NCBI GenBank assembly: GCA_028377305.1
Contig: JAONJW010000007.1
Coordinates: forward strand, 1 to 64,000
DNA: 64,000 nt
From: Prolixibacteraceae bacterium
GTDB taxonomy: Bacteria; Bacteroidota; Bacteroidia; Bacteroidales; Prolixibacteraceae
Direction of reading: 5' to 3'
Position 1 is the stretch's first letter; each line of letters begins with the position of its first letter. Below the pieces are notes generated by a model that saw nothing but the letters and a program-made list of their open reading frames with translations, ran no database searches and was not told where the DNA came from. The position numbers and the translations under genes are program-made. Below, piece by piece: positions 39,164 to 50,900 of the stretch.

Positions 39164-41119
39164 TTATTTACTTATCCACATTTTAGCCATAATAAACTGA
39201 GAATCGTCAGCCTTACCATACTGACGTTGAATTGCTTCATTCACATTATCAGCATTAATCGTCCTCTCGTTACTTGGATAATCTAGACGGCGAGGGCGTA
39301 CACCTGCAGTTGTTCCACCATCATGAGAAAGAATCGAACTAAAAATAGTTGTTGGAAAAACATTGGGATTATAATCTGCTTGAGATGAAATATCTTTTAA
39401 TACAGTGGCCGTGATTATTCCAGGAGCATACACAGGTAAATCTATACGTCCTCGTGTAGCAGATACTGGATTGTACGGAATATTAGTTGTTGCAGCATCA
39501 CCATTTGTTGTATAGTTCATTGCAGAACGGTTCCACAACGCAAAACCCTCATAACCATTAATCAACAGAGACTTCCATCTTTCAATCTGAATATTCTCTA
39601 TAGATGCATCTGTTATCTGTGCCAGATAATCTTCTGTCATTGTCGCATAAGTACGTCCATCTCCTGTTGATTGTTGGTAAAGAGTCATATACTTACTTGG
39701 AGTACCATCCGTTGGATACAACAATGGATATTTCTCCAATGCTAAGCGATCTGCGGCTTTTAAATGTGTCAAAGCATCTCCTCCAGGAACACTCCAACCA
39801 AGTGCTGCTGCTTCAGCCAAGATAAAATACGTCTCATCTCCAGCAAAAACAATAGTTGGAGCAGTTTCAGAACCAATAGAACCAGGGTTTAACCCACATA
39901 GAATACTGTACTGAACAGAATCTACAGAGTAATCTAGATCTGTATTACTCTCATCAAAACCTCTTTCATAAATAAAATATGCAGCAGACACCGTTGTTGT
40001 ATCCGTACCATTTGCTACACGGTACTGACCAGACCATGCATCAGATTGACTTGCACCTCTAGCAGAAGCAAAAGAAACGGGCTTCCATGGTTCACCTGGC
40101 CTAGCGACTTCTTCGAAGGGGTTAAAGTAGCTCTGTCCTGTCCAAGCCACGTAATCTCCATTTTTAGCTTGCATTACATGTGCGCCAACATAAAACAGTC
40201 GAGGGTCTTGCATTTGTTGTGCTCTATGCAGATACTCATCACCCAAATATGCATAAGCAAAACCTCCAGCTTTACCATTTATTGCGGTACCTGATCCATT
40301 TTGGTGAGATCCCCAAGGACCACCAACTTCACTATGAATTATCAATGCGGCATCTGTATTACTAAGCGTTGTAATATAACCAGCAGCGTTAGCGGCAGCC
40401 TCTTCTACAACTCCTTGTGCCCATGCAAGATCAGCTGAAGATGCTCTCATTCCTATTCTTAATAGAACTGAGTTAGCTAACTTTGCCCAAGCCTTTGCTC
40501 TTGAATCATTTGCTAAGTGTCCATAAATGATATCTTCATCTTGAGCAAATGTATTAGCACTCGTTTCCATAAGGATATCACGAGCCTCTGTCAACTCTTT
40601 AACTAAATCTTTGTAAATATCTTCCTGTTTATCATACTTTGGATAGAAAATTCTATCATCATAACCATGCCCCCCTTCACTATATGGGATATCTCCATAT
40701 AGATCTGTTAGACGCTGGTAACTTAGAGCCTTCATAATACGACCTTGAGCCAATTTAGCAGTATTTACACCATTAACATTGGACTCTTCCATCTTTGCAA
40801 TCATATCAGTTACATTCTTGATTGCATTAGTGTACATTGACCCCCATTTAGCAGAAGCAAAACTTCCCCCTGTTGAGTAAGCCTCTCCTGATTGATAAGC
40901 ATCTTGCATTAATCCTGATAGAGGTCCTGCCATAATCAAATTACCTCTCCATTCTTCGTATGCACTACCAGCATAACTTAATTGAATACCAACAAACTGA
41001 TAACCTGGATTGATTTCGTTTGTAGTATTTGGGTTCGTATTGATCGATTCAAAATCGTTTGTACACGATGAAAGCAACCCCACAATCATCGCAATAATAT
41101 AAATATTTAACCTTTTCAT
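39164..41119 (-). CDS. SusD/RagB-like (SusD-like_2) nutrient-binding lipoprotein
   Basis: Lipobox LLSSCTNDFESINTNPNTTNEINPGYQF; RIMKALSYQRLTDLYGDIPYSEGG. Confidence 0.92.
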   Translation of the reverse strand: MKRLNIYIIAMIVGLLSSCTNDFESINTNPNTTNEINPGYQFVGIQLSYAGSAYEEWRGNLIMAGPLSGLMQDAYQSGEAYSTGGSFASAKWGSMYTNAIKNVTDMIAKMEESNVNGVNTAKLAQGRIMKALSYQRLTDLYGDIPYSEGGHGYDDRIFYPKYDKQEDIYKDLVKELTEARDILMETSANTFAQDEDIIYGHLANDSRAKAWAKLANSVLLRIGMRASSADLAWAQGVVEEAAANAAGYITTLSNTDAALIIHSEVGGPWGSHQNGSGTAINGKAGGFAYAYLGDEYLHRAQQMQDPRLFYVGAHVMQAKNGDYVAWTGQSYFNPFEEVARPGEPWKPVSFASARGASQSDAWSGQYRVANGTDTTTVSAAYFIYERGFDESNTDLDYSVDSVQYSILCGLNPGSIGSETAPTIVFAGDETYFILAEAAALGWSVPGGDALTHLKAADRLALEKYPLLYPTDGTPSKYMTLYQQSTGDGRTYATMTEDYLAQITDASIENIQIERWKSLLINGYEGFALWNRSAMNYTTNGDAATTNIPYNPVSATRGRIDLPVYAPGIITATVLKDISSQADYNPNVFPTTIFSSILSHDGGTTAGVRPRRLDYPSNERTINADNVNEAIQRQYGKADDSQFIMAKMWISK

Positions 41120-41126
41120 CTCTTAC

Positions 41127-44100
41127 TTAGAATTTTACATTTAGATTAAAACCAAAGCTTGCAGGTAATGACATATTACCATATTCAATACCACTACCAC
41201 CGTTACTGATTGAGAATGCAGCCTGTGGGTCAATATTATCAGTTGCTTTATAGATATATCCTAAATTCTTTCCAAATACACCTAAATTCACACCTCTTAT
41301 GTAATCAATATTATCAAACCATTTCGAAGGTAGACTATACATTACACTCAACTCTTTAACTGAAATATACGAAGCATCATAAATAAATTGCTCATCTACA
41401 CCAGCAACTCTCTGATAAAAATCTTGTGGAACAGCAGTCGTTCCTTTTCCCTCTAGCTCGGTAGGATACCAAACTTCGTTAGGAACAAACTCACTACGCC
41501 CTAGAGTTGATTCATGCTTACCTGCAGAATATGCTGAAGCCTCTGTTGCGGAGTACACTTCTCCACCAAATTTCGAATCAAGCACCAAGTTGAAGGTAAA
41601 TCCTTTATAAGTTACAGTATTAATCCAACCAAACATTAGATCTGGAATTCCCGAACCAATCGGAGTCGGACTAGAGGAAGCAATAGGCAACCCATTCTCA
41701 TCCAAAACAATTGTACCATCCTCTCCACGTTGGTAAGTCGAACCTAAAATTGTTCCATACGAATAACCAGTAGATGCTATAGTAGAAACTCCTCCACCTT
41801 CTAACAAGATAATTTGATTAACCTCATCTGCTAATTCCTCAACCGTATTTTTGTTGTAAGCAAAGTTCAATGTAGTATTCCATGTCACTTCTGAAGTCTG
41901 AATTGGTGTAGCATATAGTTGAACTTCAATACCTGAGTTACGGATCGAACCAGAGTTTACAACAGCATTATTATAGCCCGATGCATCTGAAACCTGAACT
42001 TGAATAATTTGATCAACAGCCAAAGAGTTATAATAAGTTACATCCACCCCTAACCTATTACTAAAGAATTTCAATTCCGTACCGAATTCATAAGAAGTCA
42101 TAGTAGATGGCTTAAGATCTGCATTAGGAATTGTACCTCCGTCTATACCTCCAGAAGGCATATTAGCACCACCCCATCCTGGGTGTTGATTACTATCCAA
42201 GTTATATTGCAGCGTCAACTTGTAAGGATCAGTATCTGAACCTACCTGAGCCCATGAACCTCGAACTTTTGCAAAAGAAATAAACTCTGGCAATTCGAAT
42301 GCATCAGATATCACAAACGATGAAGCAATAGATGGGTAAAAATATGAATTGTTATCCATTGGTAGCGTAGATGACCAGTCATTACGAGCACTCACATCCA
42401 CAAATAAGAAGTTGTTATATCTGAACTGAGCCGTACCATAAACAGAATTAATTCTTCTATGGTAAAAACTTGTACCTGCGGTATTATCACGTCCCTTATT
42501 TGGAACCTGTAAATTTGGATCTGCAAAATCTGAAGAGAATATAGAGATTGATTCAGATTCCTGATCCCATTTTGACGCACCTGCATTTACAGTTAAGCCA
42601 AACTTCTCATTGAAATCTTTATTATAAGTTATCAATGCATCCATATTCGTCTCAACATTCTGAAATTTTTCTGAATTTGCTCTACCTCTTTCATAATACG
42701 GTGTTCCTATTGGATACAAAGCATCTGAGTTATTAAAAGTCAAATCACCTCCATAACGAACCTGAGCACTCAATGCTTCTGTAAAATTAAATTTAGCAGA
42801 AACCATTGAGATCAAACGATCTTTTTCATAATTATTCTGTACCTCATTCAATGTCCAATAAGGGTTACTATTATTCAAACCAACTCCAATAGGCAAACCT
42901 GTAACAGGGTCCTTGTAGTTCTGAAGTTGTGATAAAGAGACGTTATTTGGAACACCAAGTAGCTGTACTGTTGGATTAAATGCAGAACTACCCATTAATG
43001 ATGCATCTGATTTCTCATTAGTATAAGCCAATTTTGCATTCAACTCTAATTTACCATCAAAGGCTTTTGCTCCTCCGTTCAAACTTAATGCATTACGATC
43101 ATAAGTTGTTTGAGGAACCAATCCATCATTAGTGGTGTTACTATATGAGAATCTCACGTTTGAATCGTCTCCTCTATTGGTTACAGAAACCGAATTGGTC
43201 CATGTCGTACCGTTCTCATAGAAATTGTTCTCATTATCATGGAAACGATATGCTGCATCTTTGTTACCCTGGTAATCTGTATATGTAGATTGGTTTGCAT
43301 AACTGTTACCCCACATCGAAGTGAAATTATTTGCATCAGCTTGTGAAGAAGGAGCATTACCTTGGTCTCCTTGTCCATAAACATCTTGCCACTTAGAATA
43401 TACTCTAGCCTTATCTAACGTGAAGTTCGAGTTGAACTCCACTTGAGTTCCTTTGGCTCCTTTTCCTGTTTTGGTCGTAATTAAAACCACACCATTCATC
43501 GCTCTCGTACCATATAGAGCAGTTGCTGAAGCCCCTTTTAGAACCGAGATATTTTCAATATCATCTGATGAAATACCTGACAAACCGTTACCAGAGTCTA
43601 TACCTCCATTGTCTTTATCATCCGCATCAGAAAATTGATTATTGGCAATTGGCACACCATCCACTACATAGAGAGGTTGGTTACTACCTGCTAGATTCGC
43701 ATTACCCCTGATGATAACCGATGAGGATCCTCCAGGACCTTGACCTGTTTGATTCACCTGTACACCTGCAAGACGCCCAGAAAGTGAGCTCATCACATTC
43801 GCATCTTTTGCTGAAGCATATGCTTCCTCTCCAACTTCTGAAGCGGCATACCCTAAGGATTTCTTCTCTCTTTTTATACCCAAAGCAGTTACAACTACAT
43901 CATCCAGCTGCTCTAGATCTGCATCCATTGTTATATTTATAACATCTTGACCTGAATAGGCAATTTCTTTTGTTTTTAGACCAACAAACTGAGATACTAA
44001 GGTTGCGTTTGTTTGATATTCTAAAGTAATCTTTAAACGATAGTTCCCATCAAAATCGGTAACCGTACCAATTGATGTTCCTTTAATCATTACAGTCGCT

Positions 44101-44243
44101 CCAGGAACGGGTAATCCATCTTGGCTTGACTTTACAATACCGGTAAGAAATTTATCTTGCGCAAAAAGAGCTGAGACACTAAATAGCATCACGAAAACAA
44201 GTGAAAATTTTCTTAACCACTGCAATTGGTGATTCTTCTTCAT
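41127..44243 (-). CDS. SusC/RagA-like TonB-dependent outer-membrane transporter
   Basis: CarboxypepD_reg-like domain (GLPVPGATVMIKGTSIGTVTDFDGNYRL), plug LYVVDGVPI, NISVLKGASATALYGTRAMNGVVLITTKTGK. Confidence 0.96.
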   Translation of the reverse strand: MKKNHQLQWLRKFSLVFVMLFSVSALFAQDKFLTGIVKSSQDGLPVPGATVMIKGTSIGTVTDFDGNYRLKITLEYQTNATLVSQFVGLKTKEIAYSGQDVINITMDADLEQLDDVVVTALGIKREKKSLGYAASEVGEEAYASAKDANVMSSLSGRLAGVQVNQTGQGPGGSSSVIIRGNANLAGSNQPLYVVDGVPIANNQFSDADDKDNGGIDSGNGLSGISSDDIENISVLKGASATALYGTRAMNGVVLITTKTGKGAKGTQVEFNSNFTLDKARVYSKWQDVYGQGDQGNAPSSQADANNFTSMWGNSYANQSTYTDYQGNKDAAYRFHDNENNFYENGTTWTNSVSVTNRGDDSNVRFSYSNTTNDGLVPQTTYDRNALSLNGGAKAFDGKLELNAKLAYTNEKSDASLMGSSAFNPTVQLLGVPNNVSLSQLQNYKDPVTGLPIGVGLNNSNPYWTLNEVQNNYEKDRLISMVSAKFNFTEALSAQVRYGGDLTFNNSDALYPIGTPYYERGRANSEKFQNVETNMDALITYNKDFNEKFGLTVNAGASKWDQESESISIFSSDFADPNLQVPNKGRDNTAGTSFYHRRINSVYGTAQFRYNNFLFVDVSARNDWSSTLPMDNNSYFYPSIASSFVISDAFELPEFISFAKVRGSWAQVGSDTDPYKLTLQYNLDSNQHPGWGGANMPSGGIDGGTIPNADLKPSTMTSYEFGTELKFFSNRLGVDVTYYNSLAVDQIIQVQVSDASGYNNAVVNSGSIRNSGIEVQLYATPIQTSEVTWNTTLNFAYNKNTVEELADEVNQIILLEGGGVSTIASTGYSYGTILGSTYQRGEDGTIVLDENGLPIASSSPTPIGSGIPDLMFGWINTVTYKGFTFNLVLDSKFGGEVYSATEASAYSAGKHESTLGRSEFVPNEVWYPTELEGKGTTAVPQDFYQRVAGVDEQFIYDASYISVKELSVMYSLPSKWFDNIDYIRGVNLGVFGKNLGYIYKATDNIDPQAAFSISNGGSGIEYGNMSLPASFGFNLNVKF

Positions 44244-44773
44244 CTTTTTGTTGTTAGTAATATAATAATAAAACTTTGTTCTTTCTAACCCTGAATAAGA
44301 AGTTGAGTCTAAATACTTCTTATCAAGCTCTTAGCAAACCTATTTGAAATGCTATCATTTTCTTATTTTATCATCCCAACGATGGTACTACTAATGATTT
44401 TTACATATCTACATAATACTACGAAAAGCTATAAACACCTAGCAAAGAACAACATAAACCAAACATGTTCTAAAACAGCAATCTAACACAGATGAAGCCC
44501 ATTTGTTCAATCTAAACACTATATACTAAGAGGTTAAGTGAGTCTTTAATAACACAGAAACAATATAATACACAAAGATGATTTAATTAACACAATGTCA
44601 ATATTGTAGATATAATCTTAAGTATTAGCTAAACTTTTATTGCTTAATTAAAAATTATAATATCTAATTGATCGAAAACACAAACGATAGTCAACTTTTT
44701 TTGTACTAATATTAACTAGATATTAGGAATTAATTCACAATTAAGTATTATTCAATTGTCAATTTGGTAACAT

Positions 44774-45943
44774 TTAGAATGCCTCAGTCATATTGAAGTA
44801 AAGAAGGGTATTTCCAACAACAGGATCCCGACCAACATCAATTCTAAAGTTCATTCTTGGTTGCACTTCTATTCTTAGACCAACACCATAATTTGGTAAA
44901 ACCCCATCAACATTCCAAGGTGATTCCCCCATTAGACCTACACCAGCCCAAGCCGCAAATCCTAAGCGATTCAACATTTTGGTTGCAAAATTATGTGGGA
45001 CAACATTTAGCATATGCCTATATTCACACACTAAGGCTGTTGCAGCTTTATCCCTAAACTGTCCTTTATAATAGCCCCTCAAATCAAAAGGAGAACCAAC
45101 AGAAGGGAATTGTGTAAAAGGAATTTCTCCCGAAGCATAACTTGATTTAGCAAGCCAAGACAACACAGAACGCTTTCCTAACTTCGGTAATCTTAGATAT
45201 TGGCTATAGGTAAAATCTGTAACATTAAAAGCATAATCACTACCTAAAATAGAAGCGTACTGCACAAATTGAAGATCAAAATAAATCCCTTTATATGCAT
45301 TCACTGGAATATCCCTTGTGTCATAGCTTACTTTAACACCAAGTCCAGAAGTCAGCATATCAATACCATCAACTGTTCCACCATCATCCAAATAGTAAGG
45401 GTCCTCAATAATCTCTTTCGCAGGATCAATAATTTTGTTTATTCTCAGGTCATAAACAGGTCCTATGAAGAAATCACTAGATGAAATACGAAACAAAACA
45501 ATCGGATTTAATCGAAACATACTATTACTATAAGAGGTCGTACTATCCGACCGAACCGTATTCTTATTTTGATCATATCCTACACCATAGTAATTATCTG
45601 TGGTATTCACATAAGAATAGAGCCCCATTAATCTTATCTTATCTTCTTTAAAAAACAGTTGTGGACGAACCAATATATTAACCCCACCCTCAAACAAAAA
45701 TGCAAAAGCGATTGGAACAACAGACCTTTTGCTAATGGTGTCCTGCATATTCATCTGGAATGTAAACAGTGCACTACCACCGATCAACACACCAAAATCA
45801 GGAGTATAACCAGGACCTCCTAGAATACTAAAACGAACATTCTTAGTAGAATCTCTTTCTGCTTTAGCTTTCTTCTTTTCACTAGCAAAAGTAGTTCCTA
45901 CTACACATAAAAGAACGAATATCAATAATCGTCGTAAAGCCAT
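44774..45943 (-). CDS. BamA/TamA (Omp85)-family surface antigen beta-barrel protein
   Basis: Signal peptide; GLGVKVSYDTRDIPVNAYKGIYFDLQFVQYA; PFDLRGYYKGQFRDKAATALVCEYRH; C-terminal aromatic. Confidence 0.85.
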   Translation of the reverse strand: MALRRLLIFVLLCVVGTTFASEKKKAKAERDSTKNVRFSILGGPGYTPDFGVLIGGSALFTFQMNMQDTISKRSVVPIAFAFLFEGGVNILVRPQLFFKEDKIRLMGLYSYVNTTDNYYGVGYDQNKNTVRSDSTTSYSNSMFRLNPIVLFRISSSDFFIGPVYDLRINKIIDPAKEIIEDPYYLDDGGTVDGIDMLTSGLGVKVSYDTRDIPVNAYKGIYFDLQFVQYASILGSDYAFNVTDFTYSQYLRLPKLGKRSVLSWLAKSSYASGEIPFTQFPSVGSPFDLRGYYKGQFRDKAATALVCEYRHMLNVVPHNFATKMLNRLGFAAWAGVGLMGESPWNVDGVLPNYGVGLRIEVQPRMNFRIDVGRDPVVGNTLLYFNMTEAF

Positions 45944-46185
45944 GGAGTCTTTTATTTAATCATTATTATTACTTAAACACAGGGAGAATCAAAATAGTTT
46001 AGGTGACAACTAAAATTTTATCTAACACCGTCAAACATATACCGAATCTTCCCTCCATTCGAATTGCAAGAGGTATACCATGTTATGGTAATTGTTATGA
46101 AAATTCCCTAAACAACACATAATTCAAATACTCTTTATGAAAGCTCCCACTATGTCTCAACAACCACGACCTTTAAAAAACAAAA

Positions 46186-46210
46186 AAAGAGGTCCTAAGA
46201 CCCCTTTTTA
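46186..46210 (-). terminator. Rho-independent terminator of SusC/D operon 2
   Basis: Minus-strand aaaaaggggtc-ttag-gacctctttttttg. Confidence 0.7.
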
Positions 46211-46238
46211 TCATCATTAACCACTATCTAAAAGACCA

Positions 46239-47897
46239 TTAATCTATATCCCACCATACTTTGGTGCTCATAAGATCAGGCCCATTCAAAAGATCCAATC
46301 CTTTTTTATACCCCGCAGGGTTTAAAAAACTCTCTTTATTAGAGTAACGCATCCTGTAGGGAAGATCATCCTGCACATCAGGAACCATGGACGTGAAAAC
46401 ATAGGCTTTTCCTTGTTCTGTCTCCCCCTGTTCATTTAACACTCCGTCCAGATCCATAAAGCTAACTTCTCCAGGTTTCACCAATGTTTTAGGGAAACCT
46501 GTTCTTCGATATTCAGCCCATGAATTGAAAGGTTGCATATAGAGTGCGATGTATTTTTGAGTAAGCACTCGCTCTTCATTGGCTGTTTCTAAATCGGCAA
46601 TATATGGCTTACGATACACCGAAGAAACCCCCCAGCGTTCTAAAGAAGCTTCCACTCCTCTCTTATAATAAGTATCATCCCAATTGTTCCATTCCGACAG
46701 AATAAAAGCCACTTCACTATACGCCATGACTGTATTCGCAAAATTTGCTTGAACAGGGACATTAGGCAAGGAAGTTCTCTCTATACCTATGCGTGAAGTA
46801 AAGACACTACCTAAACCGTATGGCATACCTTCATAATGATCGACTTGGTAGATTCCCAAACCAAGCTCATCAGTTGCTGTAGGAATATAATCCCCTTTGG
46901 TAATCAAAGCACCTGAATTTCCAATGGCCAATGCCTCTATAGGCGCAGCATAATAATAGAGTCTAGGATCCACCTGACCGAATGGGCCGATGCTTCCTTT
47001 CAACAGATCGACAAAAGGCTTTGCCACTGCAAAATCAGATCTATTTTCCACCGCAAAAGCTCTATAAAAAGGGGATGCATTAGCAGCTACGACATCACTC
47101 TCAAACAGAGCACTATCCTCATTACTTTCCATCACCCCACTTGCCAATGCTTTTTGAATTACCTCAGCAGCCACCTCAGGTAACGCCCTAGATATTCGTA
47201 AGGCTCCCCTCAAGATCAACGAATTAGCCAATCGCTTCCATTTCAAAGCATTCCCCTGAAAGATGTTATCTCCAGAAGAGAATGCAATTCGATCTTCATG
47301 AATCATATCGGCTGCCTCTCTCAACTCATTTAATATATCTAGATACACTTCCCGAGCATCGGCATATGTCGGACTCAACAGACCACCTCTAGCATCTAAT
47401 GCTTGGAAAGCCTCATTACTATTTCCATAAGAGTAATATGGTATGGGGCCATAACTTTCCGTAAGAACCATGAACACCCACGATTTCAATATTCTGGCTA
47501 CTGCAATTTGATTATCACTATCTCCAAACAGCTGTGCTTCTGCTCTACGCAAGGGATCATTATTAATGACTTCAATCTCTCTAAGATCCATCAAATCTAA
47601 GTAGATATCCGACCATCTCGATGCATTGGTATTATCATCCATAGCATATCGATCCTCATTGGTATAATTGGTATGAGACAGGTACTCCATCCATAGTAAT
47701 GCTGAACCTCCGGCATAAGAATTATCTCTAAGATGATGAATCAAACTATTCTGTGCCTTAATCAATAAAGTAGGTACAGGCACCCGATTAGGCTCATTTG
47801 GATTTACATTCGTTAGAGTCAAAGAATCTCCACAACCCATAAGAAATAAAAAGATTGGAAGTAAAGCGATATATTTTTTAAATCTCAATTTCATCAT
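46239..47897 (-). CDS. SusD/RagB-like lipoprotein
   Basis: Lipobox FLMGCGDSLTLTNVNPNEPNRVP; RILKSWVFMVLTESYGPIPYYSYGN. Confidence 0.9.
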   Translation of the reverse strand: MMKLRFKKYIALLPIFLFLMGCGDSLTLTNVNPNEPNRVPVPTLLIKAQNSLIHHLRDNSYAGGSALLWMEYLSHTNYTNEDRYAMDDNTNASRWSDIYLDLMDLREIEVINNDPLRRAEAQLFGDSDNQIAVARILKSWVFMVLTESYGPIPYYSYGNSNEAFQALDARGGLLSPTYADAREVYLDILNELREAADMIHEDRIAFSSGDNIFQGNALKWKRLANSLILRGALRISRALPEVAAEVIQKALASGVMESNEDSALFESDVVAANASPFYRAFAVENRSDFAVAKPFVDLLKGSIGPFGQVDPRLYYYAAPIEALAIGNSGALITKGDYIPTATDELGLGIYQVDHYEGMPYGLGSVFTSRIGIERTSLPNVPVQANFANTVMAYSEVAFILSEWNNWDDTYYKRGVEASLERWGVSSVYRKPYIADLETANEERVLTQKYIALYMQPFNSWAEYRRTGFPKTLVKPGEVSFMDLDGVLNEQGETEQGKAYVFTSMVPDVQDDLPYRMRYSNKESFLNPAGYKKGLDLLNGPDLMSTKVWWDID

Positions 47898-47925
47898 AAC
47901 AATTATCTTTTTACACTTATATAGT

Positions 47926-50900
47926 TTACAAACTCAATTGAACATTCACACCATAATTAGCAATGGAAGGGAGCGCTCCCCCCTCAATCCCTTGAACATT
48001 ACCAGAAGAGGTCACCGCCATTTCGGGATCTATATTAGGGTTATCCAATCCCCATGTATATAGATTACGACCATACACAGACAGTCGTAGATCCTGCAAC
48101 ACTTCAATCCAATGACTGGGAAATTGATAACTCAGTGTAAGCTCTCTCAACTTAACATAGGAGGCATCAAATATATTCTGCACATCCGGTCCATACCTAA
48201 AATCCTTACCATACTGACGGGCCGTAATTTTAGTCTCATTAACTACAGGCTGATCGGTAAGCATGTTCTCTTTGGTGATATAAACCACCTGTCCACTCCC
48301 ATCAAATTTCCCATAAACACCATCTAGAACAACCCCTTGTTGACGAATATCCACTCCATCTTTATAAACCGTCTCCTCCAATAATCCTGAAGACATTCCA
48401 AAAAGGTTAGACAGTGAATAGTAGTCTCCTCCCTTTTGGATATCAATCAGTGCCGAAAGCGTGAAATTCTTATATCTTAGATGCTGCTGAACACCCATAT
48501 TGAAGTCAGGAAGAACACTTCCGATCACTTCGGGAGACAAAGATTCCAAGTAACGACCATCGGGACCAACCACTCGATTCCCCTTATTGTCATAAACAAA
48601 ATTGGTTCCCAAAATAGCACCATAGGATGCACCAACAAATGCATTTACCGTTACATTTTGTGGTGCAACACCCATTTGATAATTATCAATACCTTCACTC
48701 AACGAAACTAACTTGTTCCTATTCTTAGCATAGTTTACAGAAAGATCCCACGAGAATCCTTTGGCCTGAACAGGAGTTGCATTCACCACCAGCTCAAAGC
48801 CTCTATTGGTCATCACCCCTGCGTTGGCAAACATATGAGAATATCCTGCCGTACCAGATAACGCAACTCTTGTAATCAAATCCTCCGTACGATTCCAATA
48901 TAGCGTCGCATCAAAACCAATGCGATTGTCCAAAAACATCGCTTCCAAACCAACCTCTTTAGCAAAAGTAACCTCTGCCTTCAATTCACTGTTAGCCAAA
49001 ACATTTGGCACACTATATTGTGCCACTCCTTTAAAGTTAGGAGAGGTCAGAGCATAAGTCTCTGACAGAGCATATGGATCAGTATCATTACCACTCTTGG
49101 CCCAACCTGCTCTTAGCTTACCAAATGAAAGGATCTCCGACGATGCCAAAAATGGCAACGAGCTGAACACTAAACTTCCGTTCACCGATGGATAGAAATA
49201 AGATCTATTCTCTACTGGCAAAGTCGAAGACCAATCATTACGAGCAGTGACATCCAAATACACAACACTTTTAAATCCTGCACTTGCTCGCCCAAATACA
49301 CTATATCCTAAACGGTGTTTCTCATAATCATCTACAATAGGGGGATCCACCGAATTCTTTGTATTGTACAATCCCGGAATAAACAAACCACTCTGTGTTT
49401 CACTTGAGCTACGGTAGAACTTATTATTCCTAACATTGGCACCAATCAAAGCATCAAATGTCCAATTAGCCCCCAAAGGCTTCTGCCATTGTGTAATCCA
49501 CTCTAGATTATCCTCTTGAAACTGTCTGACCGTCTCCGCATACCTTGGGGTATGACGAGAACCCACCGACATCCGATCTGAGTTCTGAAAAACATACGAA
49601 TCGTGATAAATCTTTAAGGTAGAATTCAACGATTGGATAGGCCTAAAAATCACTCCTGCATTTCCAATGAAACGATTTCTAGTCTCCTCCGTATAATTCT
49701 CATATCTAATCCAATAAGGATTATTGATATACTTCGGACGCGAATTTAGAGCCGAAGTTCTATTCCAAGGATTGTGTGTACCATCTGGATTCTTATACCT
49801 TTTCAAACGTTCGTAATCTAACTGACGCTGTCCCCACTGGGTTAACTGAAGCATCACATTATTAGAGCTATACCCCGTCACAGGACGTCCAGTCACTTGA
49901 TTATTAATAAATGAACCACCAGCTACAATCTCAAGCATATCGCTAATTTTCGATCGACCATTAAAAGTCACCGTATACTTATCTGAAGATGAGTTAGGCA
50001 AAAAACCCGACCCATTTAAACTATTGAATGACAGTCGAAAATCGCTCTTATCTTTTGCTCCCGATAACGTAATGCTATTATTAAAAATAACTCCTGTATC
50101 AAAGAAATGGTCGATATCATTCTCTGGAGCAACCCAAGGCCTAGTCTTAAGATAGTTCTCTGAATCTTGCGGATTCAGGCCATCCCAATGTAGCACCTGA
50201 ACATTTGGATCAAACTTCGGACCCCAACTCTCATCCACATCATAAGCAACCGTAGAGTAACGCTGCCCGTCAATGGTCACCTCATCAAAACTACTCAAAC
50301 CTCCACCACCATATTGATTTTGTAGCTTTGGCAAACGATTCACCTGTTCGATAGAGACTCCACTGCGAATCGAAACTCCAAAACCTGGTTGCTCTTGGCC
50401 CTTCTTGGTTGTAATCATAATCACACCATTAGCCGCCCTTGAACCATACAATGCTGCTGCTGAAGGTCCCTTCAGTACTGAAATGTTTCCAATATCCTCT
50501 GGATTGATATCTTGAGCCATATTGCCATAATCAACGCCACTGGCACCTGGACGTCCTTGACTCTCACTATAGTTCGAATTGTCTAACGGAACGCCATCAA
50601 CCACAAATAGAGGTTGATTTTCTCCAGTAATCGAGTTGGCACCTCTAATCAACACACGAGTAGAACCTCCGATGGCACTTGAAGAGCCCGAAACCTGAAG
50701 CCCTGCAACCTTTCCAGATAGTTGAGACAATGCATTTCCACGATCTCCCGATCCAACAGCATCTCCAGAAACATTCTGTACAGAATAACCCAATGCCTTC
50801 TTCTCTCGAGAAACCCCCAAAGCAGTCACCACCACTTCATCGACGGCGATATTATCAGGTTCAAGAGAAATCGAATAATAATTGTTTAACGAAATAGGAA

